64,000 bases of DNA from Bdellovibrionaceae bacterium UBA2339 (GCA_002344785.1 DDUL01000033.1:116538-180537), one strand, 5' to 3'; counted from the first letter of the stretch, positions 24,575-34,307 are shown. Translations and numbers: made by a program. Notes: generated by a model from the sequence alone, not told the origin.

Positions 24575-25852
24575 GTGTCGACTTCATCAGGCTTAAAGTT
24601 GATTCTCGTTTTGAATGCTCTTGCCGCCTATGCGTTGGGCCCCATTCCCATCCCTTGGCTCGCAACACTTTCGGCGATCGCCGTTTGCGTTTTGCTGTTT
24701 GCCACGTCGTCGATCCGATTACCTCCCGGAACAGCTTGGGTGCTGATCTTTTCGGTTTGGGCCTTGGGCGTGACACTGGGAAATTTGGCGCTGAGTGATC
24801 CATTGAACCTTCCCGAACGCGCGACGACGGGCTACTCCACCTACGTAACATTGAGATTCGTCCAGATCCTTTCGTTTCTTTGTTTGCTTCCCATAATTCA
24901 CAAAGCCATGGCCCGTGAAGATGAGAGAATTTTGGAATTCGTCATTCAGCTCGGCGTGGTCGTGAGTTTGTTTTCAATCTACGTCTATCTGGCGCAGACC
25001 ATGGGATTTTGGGAGCCGCCTCGCACGCGCATGGGAACGAGTGGCGAGGCGCAAGCGACGCGATTCACCTACGCATTTCATCGAGCCATGGGCTCGTTCC
25101 GCGAACCCAGCCACCTCGCCGAGTGGCTTGTTTTGCCTTGCTTTCTCTCACTCGCAAATTGGAGCAAGCTCGGATGGGTCGGCCCCGCGCGGAGCATTCT
25201 CATGTTCGGCGTTATGGCTCTCACCGGATCGCTCACGGGCTTTGGCGCTCTTGGCGTCGGCCTCGTTGCCGCTTGGGTGCTGACCATGAATGGCACACTT
25301 CGTTCGGTCTTTAGACCCATGAAGTTGGTGCTGCCGATCATTCTGGCGCTAGGGATTTTTGCCGTTTTCAAGAGCGGAACTGGCGGAGCCTCGCTCATCG
25401 GGACGGTCGTGGATCGCGCACTTCCGATGTTGGAAGAAGGCGGCATGAAGTCCTCAAACCGAAATTATATTTATGAGTATCTTGAACGTAGCCCGCCGCG
25501 ATTTTGGGGACGAGGCGTTGGCAATGCCAATCTTGAGTTCAGCGCCTACGCGGGCTCGTCAGCTACAGCATCGTTTTTGAGCCTTTATCTCAACACGCTC
25601 TACGCAACTGGCGCTCCCGGGTTCGCAATCATGCTGGGTTTACTGCTCACGCCCATCGTGTTGGCCATACTCTATGGGCGAAAGCGAGATCATCCGGCTT
25701 TGTTTTACCTTCTTGCGGCTTACACGGGGTGGCTCCTCGTCTTCGGTGTTCACGCCGAAGAACTCTCGCTGAGCTTCGCACTTGTCTATGGTCTCTTGAC
25801 CTATGTTTCACTTCCCCAATCGACGGCGCAGCTCATCGGAAGATCCACATGA
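24575..25852 (+). CDS. Polysaccharide polymerase / O-antigen-ligase-like membrane protein (Wzy-type)
   Basis: A 425-residue protein with about ten to twelve membrane spans. A larger loop after the first half (FREPSHLAEWLVLP) resembles the Wzy/WaaL family, where Arg and His/Glu in such loops join sugar chains at the periplasmic face. The likely role is linking repeat units of the polymer. The assigned start is GTG at 24575, following a GAGG-like element, in the 60-base divergent region shared with the glycosyltransferase operon. Its stop overlaps the next gene (ATGA). Polymerase and ligase cannot be told apart from sequence alone. Confidence 0.75.
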   Translation: MSTSSGLKLILVLNALAAYALGPIPIPWLATLSAIAVCVLLFATSSIRLPPGTAWVLIFSVWALGVTLGNLALSDPLNLPERATTGYSTYVTLRFVQILSFLCLLPIIHKAMAREDERILEFVIQLGVVVSLFSIYVYLAQTMGFWEPPRTRMGTSGEAQATRFTYAFHRAMGSFREPSHLAEWLVLPCFLSLANWSKLGWVGPARSILMFGVMALTGSLTGFGALGVGLVAAWVLTMNGTLRSVFRPMKLVLPIILALGIFAVFKSGTGGASLIGTVVDRALPMLEEGGMKSSNRNYIYEYLERSPPRFWGRGVGNANLEFSAYAGSSATASFLSLYLNTLYATGAPGFAIMLGLLLTPIVLAILYGRKRDHPALFYLLAAYTGWLLVFGVHAEELSLSFALVYGLLTYVSLPQSTAQLIGRST

Positions 25853-26844
25853 TTCTCTATGCGCCCGGCGTTCACACAGGTGGCGGCAAAGTTCTTCTCG
25901 ACGAAGTCCTCAAGAATGCGGATGAACTTCATCGCGTGTTCCCAATTGGAATTGCAAGCGAGTCGCGACTGAATCAAGTCATTCTCGATTCGAGATATCG
26001 ACCGCCCACACAATTCGATGTCTTGAAAATCGCGGGCCGAGTCCAACCAACGGCATTTGCTCGTTGGCAATCTGAGGGGGACCTTGCTCGGCTGGCGGAA
26101 CAAAACCCGTCACCCGTTCTCATGTTTGCGAATGTCCCCCCGCGCTTGAGAATGAAAAATCGAACCATCGTTTATCTCCAAAATGCCTTTTCAGTTCCGG
26201 GCGCGCCGCTCGATGGATTACCGATTAAAGCGAAACTTCGCCTCAAACTTGAAAAGTTAACGTGGCAAATCCATCAAGGCCATGCCGACGAAGTTTGGGT
26301 CCAAACACAATTCATGGTGAAACTCTGTCGAGCCGGCGGACTACAGCTTCCGATTGTCGTGCAACCGATCCTTCCTCGTATCGATTGGTCGAATCGCCAT
26401 GATGAACCCGCCAAGTACGACTTTTTGTGTGTCGCAAATTCCTTCGCATACAAGCGACAAATCGACTACTTGCAGGCACTTGCTCAACTTAAGGCTCAGG
26501 GCCGACGATTTTGCGCGGCACTAGTGACGGACTCACTTTCAGAACGTGAAAATGTCTTGGCAGGGGAGATGGGCGATCAACTTTTTGTTCATCAATCTTT
26601 GGATCACGACAAGCTTTTGGATTTGTATCGAGCCAGTCGCTCATTGGTGAACACCTCGAGCATAGAGTCCTTTGGGCTTCCCCTGTATGAGGGCCAACAA
26701 GCGCAACTGCACATCATCAGCTGCGATGCTGAGTACGCGCTGGAATCCTTAAGCGGTTACCCCAATCGCTCGACCTTCTCCCTGGGAAGAGTTGATGAAT
26801 TGGCCGAACGAATGGCCCGCGAACTCGACCGTCATCCGAATTGA
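25849..26844 (+). CDS. Glycosyltransferase (GT4/GT1-like)
   Basis: A 331-residue GT-B-like enzyme. MILYAPGVHTGGGKVLLDE contains the Gly-rich acceptor-domain loop, and SSIESFGLPLYEGQQ near residue 266 is the donor-domain signature with Glu. The frame is open from 25729, but the ATG at 25849 overlaps the stop of the polymerase gene (ATGA) and starts at the conserved N-terminal strand, so I use it. Together with the polymerase it forms a two-gene unit. Confidence 0.85.
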   Translation: MILYAPGVHTGGGKVLLDEVLKNADELHRVFPIGIASESRLNQVILDSRYRPPTQFDVLKIAGRVQPTAFARWQSEGDLARLAEQNPSPVLMFANVPPRLRMKNRTIVYLQNAFSVPGAPLDGLPIKAKLRLKLEKLTWQIHQGHADEVWVQTQFMVKLCRAGGLQLPIVVQPILPRIDWSNRHDEPAKYDFLCVANSFAYKRQIDYLQALAQLKAQGRRFCAALVTDSLSERENVLAGEMGDQLFVHQSLDHDKLLDLYRASRSLVNTSSIESFGLPLYEGQQAQLHIISCDAEYALESLSGYPNRSTFSLGRVDELAERMARELDRHPN

Positions 26845-26865
26845 GTGCATTCGAAGCTGCGAATC

Positions 26866-26895
26866 TTGGCGAAATTTCTGAAGTGCATCTAAGAT
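26866..26895 (+). promoter_or_regulatory. Possible sigma70-type promoter before the SLBB gene
   Basis: TTGGCG (26866-26871) and TAAGAT (26890-26895) are separated by 18 bases, 25 bases before the ATG at 26921. This is by-eye matching only. Confidence 0.35.
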
Positions 26896-26920
26896 GAACA
26901 CTAGGAACGAGGGCTAACTC

Positions 26921-27433
26921 ATGATTCGTACGGCGATTCGCTGCTTGTTACAGATTGCGGTCATTCATCTCGCCCTTGGTCCAAGCTGGGCCCGAGCGCA
27001 AGTCGTCAGCCCGTTTAGCAAAGACGCTTCGCCCTCAAGGCCTGGTTATGAGTTCTTTGTCGGACGCGAATACGGAAAGCCGCTGATCACGGTGAATTTG
27101 CTGCGCGGGGTTCGAGAGCCCGGCGTTTATCACATTCCGATCGATACGAGTCTGGCTCAATTGATCGCCTATGCCGGTGGAGCCTTGGAGTCGAGCGATC
27201 TCACTGAGGTTGCAATTCGACGCGAGCGAGAAGGTAAAACTGAAGTCATCGACTACAATCTGGAAAAATCATTTCTCAAGGATCCGGCACTTCTCACTTT
27301 GCGCGACCGTGACATCGTCCACATCGAAGGCCGTGACACTGTGGATTCAACATTGAAGTGGGCAAGCTTGGTCGCGACCATCGCCTCGATCGGCGTTAGC
27401 GTCGCGCTCATCAATGATTTGCGCAATCGCTAA
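26921..27433 (+). CDS. Secreted SLBB-domain protein with C-terminal membrane span
   Basis: A 170-residue protein with an N-terminal signal peptide (LQIAVIHLALGPSWARA) and one SLBB/ubiquitin-like region at about 40-135 (VNLLRGVREPGVYHIP, LAQLIAYAGGAL). A hydrophobic segment lies near 148-165. SLBB domains occur in Wza-type polysaccharide exporters, but the Poly_export domain that normally precedes them is missing and there is no lipobox. It probably sits in the periplasm, anchored by its C-terminus, as an accessory of polymer export. A GAGGG element lies 7 bases before the ATG. Confidence 0.82.
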   Translation: MIRTAIRCLLQIAVIHLALGPSWARAQVVSPFSKDASPSRPGYEFFVGREYGKPLITVNLLRGVREPGVYHIPIDTSLAQLIAYAGGALESSDLTEVAIRREREGKTEVIDYNLEKSFLKDPALLTLRDRDIVHIEGRDTVDSTLKWASLVATIASIGVSVALINDLRNR

Positions 27434-27468
27434 TCGCTCGCCGTCCATCGTTGAGCCGCGAAATCCAG

Positions 27469-28380
27469 TCACCTTCGCAAAAATCCATTAATGAGCCTTC
27501 GCCATGCTAAGCTGCCAAGCCAGATCCGCGGCGCTAGAAACGTGGCTTTCTGCAAATGCTGAAAGGCGATCAACCACCTTCGCGCCCTCAGGTGCAATCG
27601 TGCCGACAAAACATGGGCCTGAGCTTTTGCGAGGTTAAACACCGGTTCTTCAATTTTCAAAGGAGCTGAAGGTCGACGAAGAATTTCCGCGAGCGCAAGT
27701 ACGGGCTCCTCGGCTCGTTCAAAGCTTGGCGCACGGAAGCTCGCACTCGCTTCATGAACTCTGAATTGCGCAAGCACTTTAGGTAGGCGCTTGAAGGCAC
27801 CTTGTTCAGCTGCCAACATCCAAAAATGCCAGTCTGGAACTTGTCGGTATTGAGTCGACCAGCCACCGCTGGAGGCCCACACTTTTCGATGAAAGATGGC
27901 GCCTGGACCGGGAGCGCAAACTCCGTTTACAAACAAATCAAATTGCGAATACTCAGGAGCGTGTACGGAGCGGAAGGGCTGGCCATTCTCGTCAATGAGT
28001 TCATAGTCAGGATAGCGAACGACAACGTCCTCGGTCTTATTGAACTCGTCCATCAGATCAGCAAGTGCAGAAGGGTGAAGGCGATCGTCCGCACTGAGGT
28101 AACCCAGAAACTCTCCTTGCGCGATCGACCAGCCTCGATTGAGAGCAGCGCTTTGCCCCCCGTTGGGTTGTCGGATGAACTGAAAGCGCCTTCGCAGTTC
28201 GGGATTCATGGCTTCGACTTCATTGAGATAGGAATCGATGAGCTGCGCTGAGGAGTCCTGACTTCCGTCATCGACTATGATGAATTCACAATCACCATAA
28301 GTTTGAGCCGCAAGTGACTTCAATGTATCCAGAATGAACTGCTCCGCATTGAAGACTGGCACAACGATGCTGACCCGCAT
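27469..28380 (-). CDS. GT2-family glycosyltransferase
   Basis: A 303-residue GT-A enzyme: SIVVPVFNAEQFI at the N-terminus, FIIVDDGSQDSS (first acidic motif), then YLSADDRLHP with the DxD-like metal-binding residues. A region after residue 190 has an aromatic, His-containing segment (VPDWHFWMLAAEQ). The ATG at 28380 is used; the frame is open for 19 codons upstream without support. It would add one sugar of the repeat unit in the cytoplasm. It stands alone on the minus strand between the SLBB gene (convergent) and the WecA-like gene (divergent). Confidence 0.9.
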   Translation of the reverse strand: MRVSIVVPVFNAEQFILDTLKSLAAQTYGDCEFIIVDDGSQDSSAQLIDSYLNEVEAMNPELRRRFQFIRQPNGGQSAALNRGWSIAQGEFLGYLSADDRLHPSALADLMDEFNKTEDVVVRYPDYELIDENGQPFRSVHAPEYSQFDLFVNGVCAPGPGAIFHRKVWASSGGWSTQYRQVPDWHFWMLAAEQGAFKRLPKVLAQFRVHEASASFRAPSFERAEEPVLALAEILRRPSAPLKIEEPVFNLAKAQAHVLSARLHLRARRWLIAFQHLQKATFLAPRIWLGSLAWRRLINGFLRR

Positions 28381-28529
28381 AGGCCCTTGGTCGCGCAATT
28401 CAGACGCTGAAGAAGTCAGGCGGCCGCTCAGGTTCAACTTTACACCTCTCTGCTTCGAGTTTCATCGGCAAGAGGCGATTAAACAAGCCGGACTCGAGAC
28501 TTCGAAATGACATTCCGAAACGAGAGGAG

Positions 28530-29996
28530 ATGGATTTTTCTCCTTTAGCGACATTCATCCTCGGCTTTGGTCTTGCCGCCATGATGACCTTCGTCATTGG
28601 GCGCGTGGCCAAAGCACGCAAATGGGTCGCCCAACAAGACTTCCGTCGGCCCAATCACACGCCGATTCCGCTTCTGGGCGGTGTTGGAGTCGCAATTGGC
28701 TTTGTCGCTGCCGCGACTCAAGGTTTCACAGAGACCAGTGCCTTGAGCGCTTTGATCTTTCTGATTCCTGCTTTCGCCGTCGGCGTGCTCGATGACTTCA
28801 AGGAACTTGATGCTCGATGGAAACTCATCGGTCAGGGACTCTCCGTTGCCATGTGGGTCCACATGACTCCCACAGATGCGCTCATTCTGAGCCAACTGGG
28901 TTGGCCAGGGGCAATCGCCACGGCCGTATCGGCGGTCTGGATGCTGGGAATCATGAATGCGGTGAACATGATCGATGGTTCAGACGGAGTCGCCGCTGGG
29001 TTTGGAATTGTGGCCGCGTTTGCGATGGCCGTGCTTTGGAGTGTCGGAGCCCAAGACTTGTGGTTGGTGGCATTTTCGGGAGCCTTAGCTGGATTTCTCG
29101 TCTGGAACTTTCCACCAGCGCAAATTTACTTGGGTGATTCAGGTAGCCAATTGATCGGACTTTTTTTGGCGAGCCAAGCCCTGACACTGCAACTTCCTGA
29201 ACCTCGTTGGACCTACCTTCTCATTCCGCTCTTCATCTTTGCACATCCACAGGTCGACGCCATTCTCTCCATTCATCGTCGAATCAAAGCGGGGAGTCAG
29301 CCCTGGAAGGGTGATCACGATCACATCCATCACAAACTTAAAAAACTCGGGCTCAGCGTCACCAGAACTTGGATTCTCATCATGGCCATTTCAATCTATG
29401 CGGCGACCGCAGCCTGGTTCATTGCGCTTGAGGGAGCGACACCGACCTCCGCTTACATTGCGGTCGCGACGACACTCGCATTGATGGTGCCATTGGCTTC
29501 TGTCTACCTGCTTGAGTCCGTCATTGTGCAAAAATTTTCGCTCTTCTCAAAAGGATTCATGCACACTTACATTCCGCTGGTGGAGGAGATTCATCTCACT
29601 TCTTCACCAACGAGGATCGTCTCCTATGATCTCTTTCCTTATTATCAAGAATTGCAAATGCGAGGCATTCTTGAGGTGCAAAACTTCGTTCGCTCTTTCC
29701 GTGCACACTTGGAACGAGTCCACGTCGGCAATTCACAGTACCTCCTGCATGGCTCCTACACAGTTCTGGTAATTGAAACCACGCCCGAACGAGGGTCTTG
29801 GAAAAGCGAAACCGAAGTGATTGATCAATTCTTCGCACTCTTGGATCGCGAACGTGTGCGAAAAAACGTCGGCGCATCGGCCTGGGGGTTGAAGTTTTAT
29901 TCCGCGGAAACGCGGGAGCAAATGCTCAAAATTCTAAATCGCTTTGACCTCCAAAATCGCGTCGCCTCTCCGAGCGAAGTCAAGCGAGCGTCCTAA
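28530..29996 (+). CDS. WecA/MraY-type undecaprenyl-phosphate sugar-1-phosphate transferase
   Basis: A multi-span membrane enzyme that puts the first sugar-1-phosphate on undecaprenyl phosphate. The family motifs are in order: VLDDFKELD (Mg-binding acids), NMIDGSDGV, YLGDSGS, and the cytoplasmic His loop GDHDHIHHKL. This His pattern is that of the WecA/bacterial Gtf group rather than MraY. The protein is 488 residues, longer than usual (about 350), with a soluble C-terminal extension of roughly 140 residues that I do not recognise. The ATG at 28530 directly follows GAGGAG, so spacing is short. It is the natural initiating enzyme for the locus. Confidence 0.9.
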   Translation: MDFSPLATFILGFGLAAMMTFVIGRVAKARKWVAQQDFRRPNHTPIPLLGGVGVAIGFVAAATQGFTETSALSALIFLIPAFAVGVLDDFKELDARWKLIGQGLSVAMWVHMTPTDALILSQLGWPGAIATAVSAVWMLGIMNAVNMIDGSDGVAAGFGIVAAFAMAVLWSVGAQDLWLVAFSGALAGFLVWNFPPAQIYLGDSGSQLIGLFLASQALTLQLPEPRWTYLLIPLFIFAHPQVDAILSIHRRIKAGSQPWKGDHDHIHHKLKKLGLSVTRTWILIMAISIYAATAAWFIALEGATPTSAYIAVATTLALMVPLASVYLLESVIVQKFSLFSKGFMHTYIPLVEEIHLTSSPTRIVSYDLFPYYQELQMRGILEVQNFVRSFRAHLERVHVGNSQYLLHGSYTVLVIETTPERGSWKSETEVIDQFFALLDRERVRKNVGASAWGLKFYSAETREQMLKILNRFDLQNRVASPSEVKRAS

Positions 29997-30296
29997 ACTG
30001 GACCTGTCAAGTTTTGATGGCGAATTGAGAGTGTACCGACATCGTGAAATCCCAGTCGACTCAACACTCTTAGACCTGCAAATGCCGGTAACGAGCGATT
30101 CAAACTGAGTCAGGATTCAAATCCCAAAATACATTTTAACTGCGTTTCATTTTGAGACCGAGCTGAAGCCGTGGGTCGTAAATGCCGATAAGGATGCTGG
30201 CGTGTTTCGCGCGCTGAGCTTGGCTGTTGGGTTTCTGTTGCACCAGCAAAAGTGCAATCACGCGACCCACAAAAAGTGCTTTGTACGTTTGTTGTG
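29997..30296. other. 300-base gap without a gene
   Basis: Nothing convincing was found. No RNA gene, terminator with a T-tract or good promoter was seen by eye. It follows the WecA-like gene and precedes the large repeat lipoprotein, so it should hold at least a transcription stop and a start. Confidence 0.4.
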
Positions 30297-33200
30297 ATGA
30301 GGTGTTTTGTGCTGATCGAAAAATGCAATCTGTCGAATTTTCGTGAAGACAAATCTCGAGTCAATCGAAACCCGTCAACTGGGGCTTCAAGATCTACGCA
30401 TCGAAATCTCGTTGTTTTGGCACTTGCGATCTTCGCGTTGAGTCTTCCTGCGTGCAGTCAAAAGCAAGGCGATCAATCACAAGTCAAAATTCAGCTCCCC
30501 GATTGGCAGGCTCTCAAAGTCAAATCGGCCGAGCAAATGCTGGCGACCCAAAAATCCTCAAAGGCCACAGCGAGCAACAAGTCGCTGTCGGACGTCAGCT
30601 CACAGAGCTTAGCGGCCGGCATGAGCGTCACTCGCGTGATGATCAACATGAGCGGCGCGGGTCTGCCGAGCAAGATCATCAAGGTTTGGGACGCCCATGA
30701 TCGAACTGGTCTTCAACCACCTTCATTCTTTGAGTTTAGCGTTCCCAAAAGCGTGAGCGTACTGACACAAGTCATGATCATCGTCGAGCCCACAGGCGGC
30801 GGGGGAATGTCGATCTACTACGGTGATCAGCTCAAAACTTTCACGAACTCAATCGAGGATCTCACCATCACCGTTAATTCGATCGGTAGCGGATTCCAAA
30901 CAGAAGGTCGGCTTTACGGTCGATACATCACCACCGGTGGCACCGGCCCAACCGGCGAACTCGGCATTCATTTCCGCCCGCCCGATGGCAAACCGGAAAT
31001 GGTTTTGGACACCACACCGATTTACAATGGCTACTTCCAAAGCTTCATCACGGCATCGGCGAACTTTTCCTACAGAATCACTCGCGGACCCGATGCGGGC
31101 CTCACGCTCTTCGAAGATGTGAACGCAACATCAGCTTCACTGTCCGCCATTGGGCAAGAGAGTTCGCTCTACGCTTTCGTGCCGCAAGGCTATCGCACAC
31201 AGGAAGGTGGTGCGATCGTCACCGCACTTGAAACGCACGCGATCACCGGATTCTTTGGCCCCGGCGCCTCGAGCGCGACGCACAAGGCCTGCTATGACTC
31301 GAATTCAGGAACACTGAGCTACCGCTACATTGACTCGGCCGCCACAACACAAATCACTTGGAGTCCGAACTCGTCGACGGCCTCACACGCGCGAATCCTT
31401 CGTGGTGGAAGAGCGCAATCAAGTTGCGGCTCGTTTGATGAGAACATCACAAAGTTCACTCTCAACAAGAATCGGATTGGCGACTCAGCTCCGTACTATG
31501 GAGCCTTCCAAACAACGACTTCGAGTTCAGGCACACTGATTGAGGTCACGACAAGTGGTTCATCGGCAACAGTGAGCTGGAACTACTTGCCGGGAGTGAT
31601 CGCCACATCGGCTCAACCCACAAGAGGCGTATCCGGTGTTCGACTCTTGAGCCGAATCAAGGATGCCAACTCGATTTCCTATTCGCGATCGCCAAGCTGT
31701 GGAGAACTAATTGACGTCGGATTTCAAGAGCGCATGACGATCCCTGCGGGATCCGACACCACACCGACGGAGTCGATCTCGGTCACTTTGAATTCTGCCG
31801 AACAGTCAGCGGCCTCTTCGAGCAATTTGGAAGTGGCTCTCTGTCCTTATAATGACAACGTCGCCGGCTATCTGCCAGGCCCCATCACCAATAAACACAA
31901 TGAGGGTGGGGGAGGCTGTCAGTTCTGCTTGCCGCAGGCGACACAAATCAAACTGACTCGGGCCGATCACACGACGACTTCCGCGTCCGCGCCCTTGGCG
32001 CTTCGAAATGAAACCTGTGTCGGTGTGTGGCTGAAAGCTGAGACTTCCTCTGGACAACCGGGCTCGTACTATAACCCGGTCAGTCTGACGGCCTCAAGCG
32101 GCCTCATGCTTTCTCAGTCTTCGAACTGCATGGGTTCAGGTTCGTCATTGAGCGTTCATCCCTATCAATCCATGGGATACTTCTATATTCATTCTTCATC
32201 ATCGGCCGGCACCGGCACAATCACGGCCAACACTGGCTCGAGCGTTGTTTCAGGATCCTCTTTCTATGTCGCACACACCACCGGCACGGCGACACCTGAT
32301 CAATATCGAGTCTACGGACCGACGGATCCGACGATTTACGCTCACAGCTGCTATCCCGTCTCGATTCAAACTTACTCCTCGGCTGGCAACTTTGCGACCA
32401 TGTCTTCCGCGGGCTCGGAGACAATATTTCTTCCGACGGTGACTTCCGCCTCGCAAAGCGTGCAGTGGTGGAGCGATCCAACTTGCACGAGCGGCTCGGC
32501 TCTCTCGAGCGTCAATCTTTATGGTAGTGGCGGCTCGGGAACTCCAATGACGACGTCAACACTCTACATGAAGTACACCGGTACGGGCGCTTCAGGTTCC
32601 GAAACTCTCGTGTTCTCCAATTCTTCGGGATCGAACTTGCCGGCGCAGTCCAACTTGACGTTCAGTGTGGCACAGCCGGGTGCTCCGGCGGTCTTCCAAC
32701 TCAGCATCAATAACAATATTCCGTCGGAGTATTGCCAATTCAGTGAGTTACTCCTTCTAGACAGCTCTGGACGTCCCACCACGTCGGGATCAAGCTTTTC
32801 TCCGACCTTCACACTTTCAAGAAGCGGATCGAGTGCCGATGGATTCTATCCAAGTTGGGATTCGAATTGTACGTCGGGATCTGCCAGCCTTGCCGTCACT
32901 TTTGGATCGAGCGACTCGAGACTACGACGCAGTTTCAAATTCACAGGCTCCAGTGGCTCACTCGGTTTGACGATCGCGGGTTTGCCTTCAGGGGTTTCAG
33001 CGAGCAACTACAACTTCACCATCACGCCGGCTGCGGCGGCCTTTGTATTGGCGCAAGTCACGGGCCAATCCGCGACGGTGACCGGAAGTTGCGCGTGGTA
33101 CACGGATCACGTGGGCAATTACCCCAACAACTCTCAAATTTCATTGCAGCTCAAAGCCGTCACCGCCAGCGGAAACTTGGTGACGGATTTCAATATGACG

Positions 33201-34136
33201 GATCTCTCTCAAAGCTCGTCGGGTTTTGGATTAAGAACCGGAAACTCAAGTACGACTTCGATCACAGGTTGCTCGGTCCCGACTTGGTCAGGTGGCATGG
33301 CTAATATCAACTGTACTGTGAGCGCCACTCTGGGTAGTGGCGTGCTTTCAGAGTATTTGTCCATTGTAACCGGCGGTGGAGGTACATCGTTTTATTCCGT
33401 GTACAACTCGAACGGATTCATCGGTCGAGACACTTCGTTGTCATCAGGCTTCGATCGAGCCCTTGTTTCGGCTCCTACCGTAGCGCTCGATGGCACGACA
33501 GGCACGTGCCAACCCGTACTTGCACCCTTGAGTTTTTGGGATGGTTCGGCAGCTCGCTACGCCGGCCCGGCTGCGGGATCGACCTCGACGACAATTTCCG
33601 CGGGCTCGGTCACCATCTTTCAAAACTCAAATTGTACGACTTCACTCTCTAGCATCAATTACGCGGCTGGAGAATCCGACAAAGTCGTCTACCTCACAGG
33701 CTCTTCCACCATGCCATGGGCTCCGATCATGATTTCCGGAGCCTCGGGTAATTTTGTGACCACAGGCTCGTCCGCCACACCGATCGTCACGACCGAGTCC
33801 TCTGCAAATCTCACAGGAACCCCGGCTTCCGGCTATGCCTTAGTCACCTTGCCGAGAGTCAAGGCGGGCTCGTGTTTGCCAATGTTAATCTACGCCAAAA
33901 ACTCTTATGGCTACGCAATGCCGCTCCCAACCGACAGCCTCTCCATGAATACGTCCTCTGGAGTTTGGTTCACGAACAACAAGTGTTCAGGCCCGGCTCA
34001 AGGTACCATCAACACAAATGCGGGACAACGAAGTCAGGTTCTCTATTGGAAACCCACAACTACGGGATCTTCTCTGAACGTCCAGTTTTCGGGTGGCTCG
34101 TGGATGGGTTCAACCCTCATTTGGGTCGACAACTGA
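30297..34136 (+). CDS. Large lipoprotein with tandem Cys-paired repeats
   Basis: About 1279 residues from the ATG at 30297; the true start is uncertain because the signal sequence (LVVLALAIFALSLPAC, with a lipobox ending at Cys) begins some 35 residues later. The mature protein is very rich in Ser, Gly and Thr. From about nt 31940 to the end it holds roughly six divergent repeats of 100-130 residues. Each has an early Cys followed by a hydrophobic strand (for example SCYPVSI, GTCQPVLA, GSCLPMLIYA) and a later Asn/Thr-Cys (SNCMGSG, PTCTSG, SNCTTS, NKCSG). This looks like a string of Ig-like domains, each perhaps with one disulfide. I infer a cell-surface lipoprotein for adhesion or contact. 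Confidence 0.8.
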   Translation: MRCFVLIEKCNLSNFREDKSRVNRNPSTGASRSTHRNLVVLALAIFALSLPACSQKQGDQSQVKIQLPDWQALKVKSAEQMLATQKSSKATASNKSLSDVSSQSLAAGMSVTRVMINMSGAGLPSKIIKVWDAHDRTGLQPPSFFEFSVPKSVSVLTQVMIIVEPTGGGGMSIYYGDQLKTFTNSIEDLTITVNSIGSGFQTEGRLYGRYITTGGTGPTGELGIHFRPPDGKPEMVLDTTPIYNGYFQSFITASANFSYRITRGPDAGLTLFEDVNATSASLSAIGQESSLYAFVPQGYRTQEGGAIVTALETHAITGFFGPGASSATHKACYDSNSGTLSYRYIDSAATTQITWSPNSSTASHARILRGGRAQSSCGSFDENITKFTLNKNRIGDSAPYYGAFQTTTSSSGTLIEVTTSGSSATVSWNYLPGVIATSAQPTRGVSGVRLLSRIKDANSISYSRSPSCGELIDVGFQERMTIPAGSDTTPTESISVTLNSAEQSAASSSNLEVALCPYNDNVAGYLPGPITNKHNEGGGGCQFCLPQATQIKLTRADHTTTSASAPLALRNETCVGVWLKAETSSGQPGSYYNPVSLTASSGLMLSQSSNCMGSGSSLSVHPYQSMGYFYIHSSSSAGTGTITANTGSSVVSGSSFYVAHTTGTATPDQYRVYGPTDPTIYAHSCYPVSIQTYSSAGNFATMSSAGSETIFLPTVTSASQSVQWWSDPTCTSGSALSSVNLYGSGGSGTPMTTSTLYMKYTGTGASGSETLVFSNSSGSNLPAQSNLTFSVAQPGAPAVFQLSINNNIPSEYCQFSELLLLDSSGRPTTSGSSFSPTFTLSRSGSSADGFYPSWDSNCTSGSASLAVTFGSSDSRLRRSFKFTGSSGSLGLTIAGLPSGVSASNYNFTITPAAAAFVLAQVTGQSATVTGSCAWYTDHVGNYPNNSQISLQLKAVTASGNLVTDFNMTDLSQSSSGFGLRTGNSSTTSITGCSVPTWSGGMANINCTVSATLGSGVLSEYLSIVTGGGGTSFYSVYNSNGFIGRDTSLSSGFDRALVSAPTVALDGTTGTCQPVLAPLSFWDGSAARYAGPAAGSTSTTISAGSVTIFQNSNCTTSLSSINYAAGESDKVVYLTGSSTMPWAPIMISGASGNFVTTGSSATPIVTTESSANLTGTPASGYALVTLPRVKAGSCLPMLIYAKNSYGYAMPLPTDSLSMNTSSGVWFTNNKCSGPAQGTINTNAGQRSQVLYWKPTTTGSSLNVQFSGGSWMGSTLIWVDN

Positions 34137-34156
34137 TCGAGCTGAATCAAGCCAAG

Positions 34157-34182
34157 TGGATTCTGCCACGCGGCAGAATCCA
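34157..34182 (+). terminator. Hairpin after the repeat lipoprotein gene
   Basis: An 11-bp perfect stem (TGGATTCTGCC and its complement) with a 4-base loop, 21 bases after the stop codon. The following bases are not T-rich, so it is a weak intrinsic terminator or an mRNA-stabilising hairpin. Confidence 0.5.
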
Positions 34183-34233
34183 TCGTGATTTGTACAATGC
34201 CTAAGCGATCAAGAGCTTTTACTCGAACTTGTG

Positions 34234-34262
34234 TTGCCCACAGGCGGTGACGCAATTATTGT
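34234..34262 (+). promoter_or_regulatory. Possible sigma70-type promoter of the leucine-dehydrogenase gene
   Basis: TTGCCC (34234-34239) and TATTGT (34257-34262) with 17-base spacing, about 45 bases before the ATG at 34308. By-eye match only. Confidence 0.35.
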
Positions 34263-34307
34263 TTCGGCACCTTAACAAATAGTCCTCACAGAACGGGGAG
34301 TGCGTAT

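Noticed and set aside
10752..28380. Exosortase/PEP-CTERM system
   Set aside because: HprK-like and PqqD-like proteins occur with such systems, but no exosortase membrane enzyme and no PEP-CTERM protein were seen in the window.
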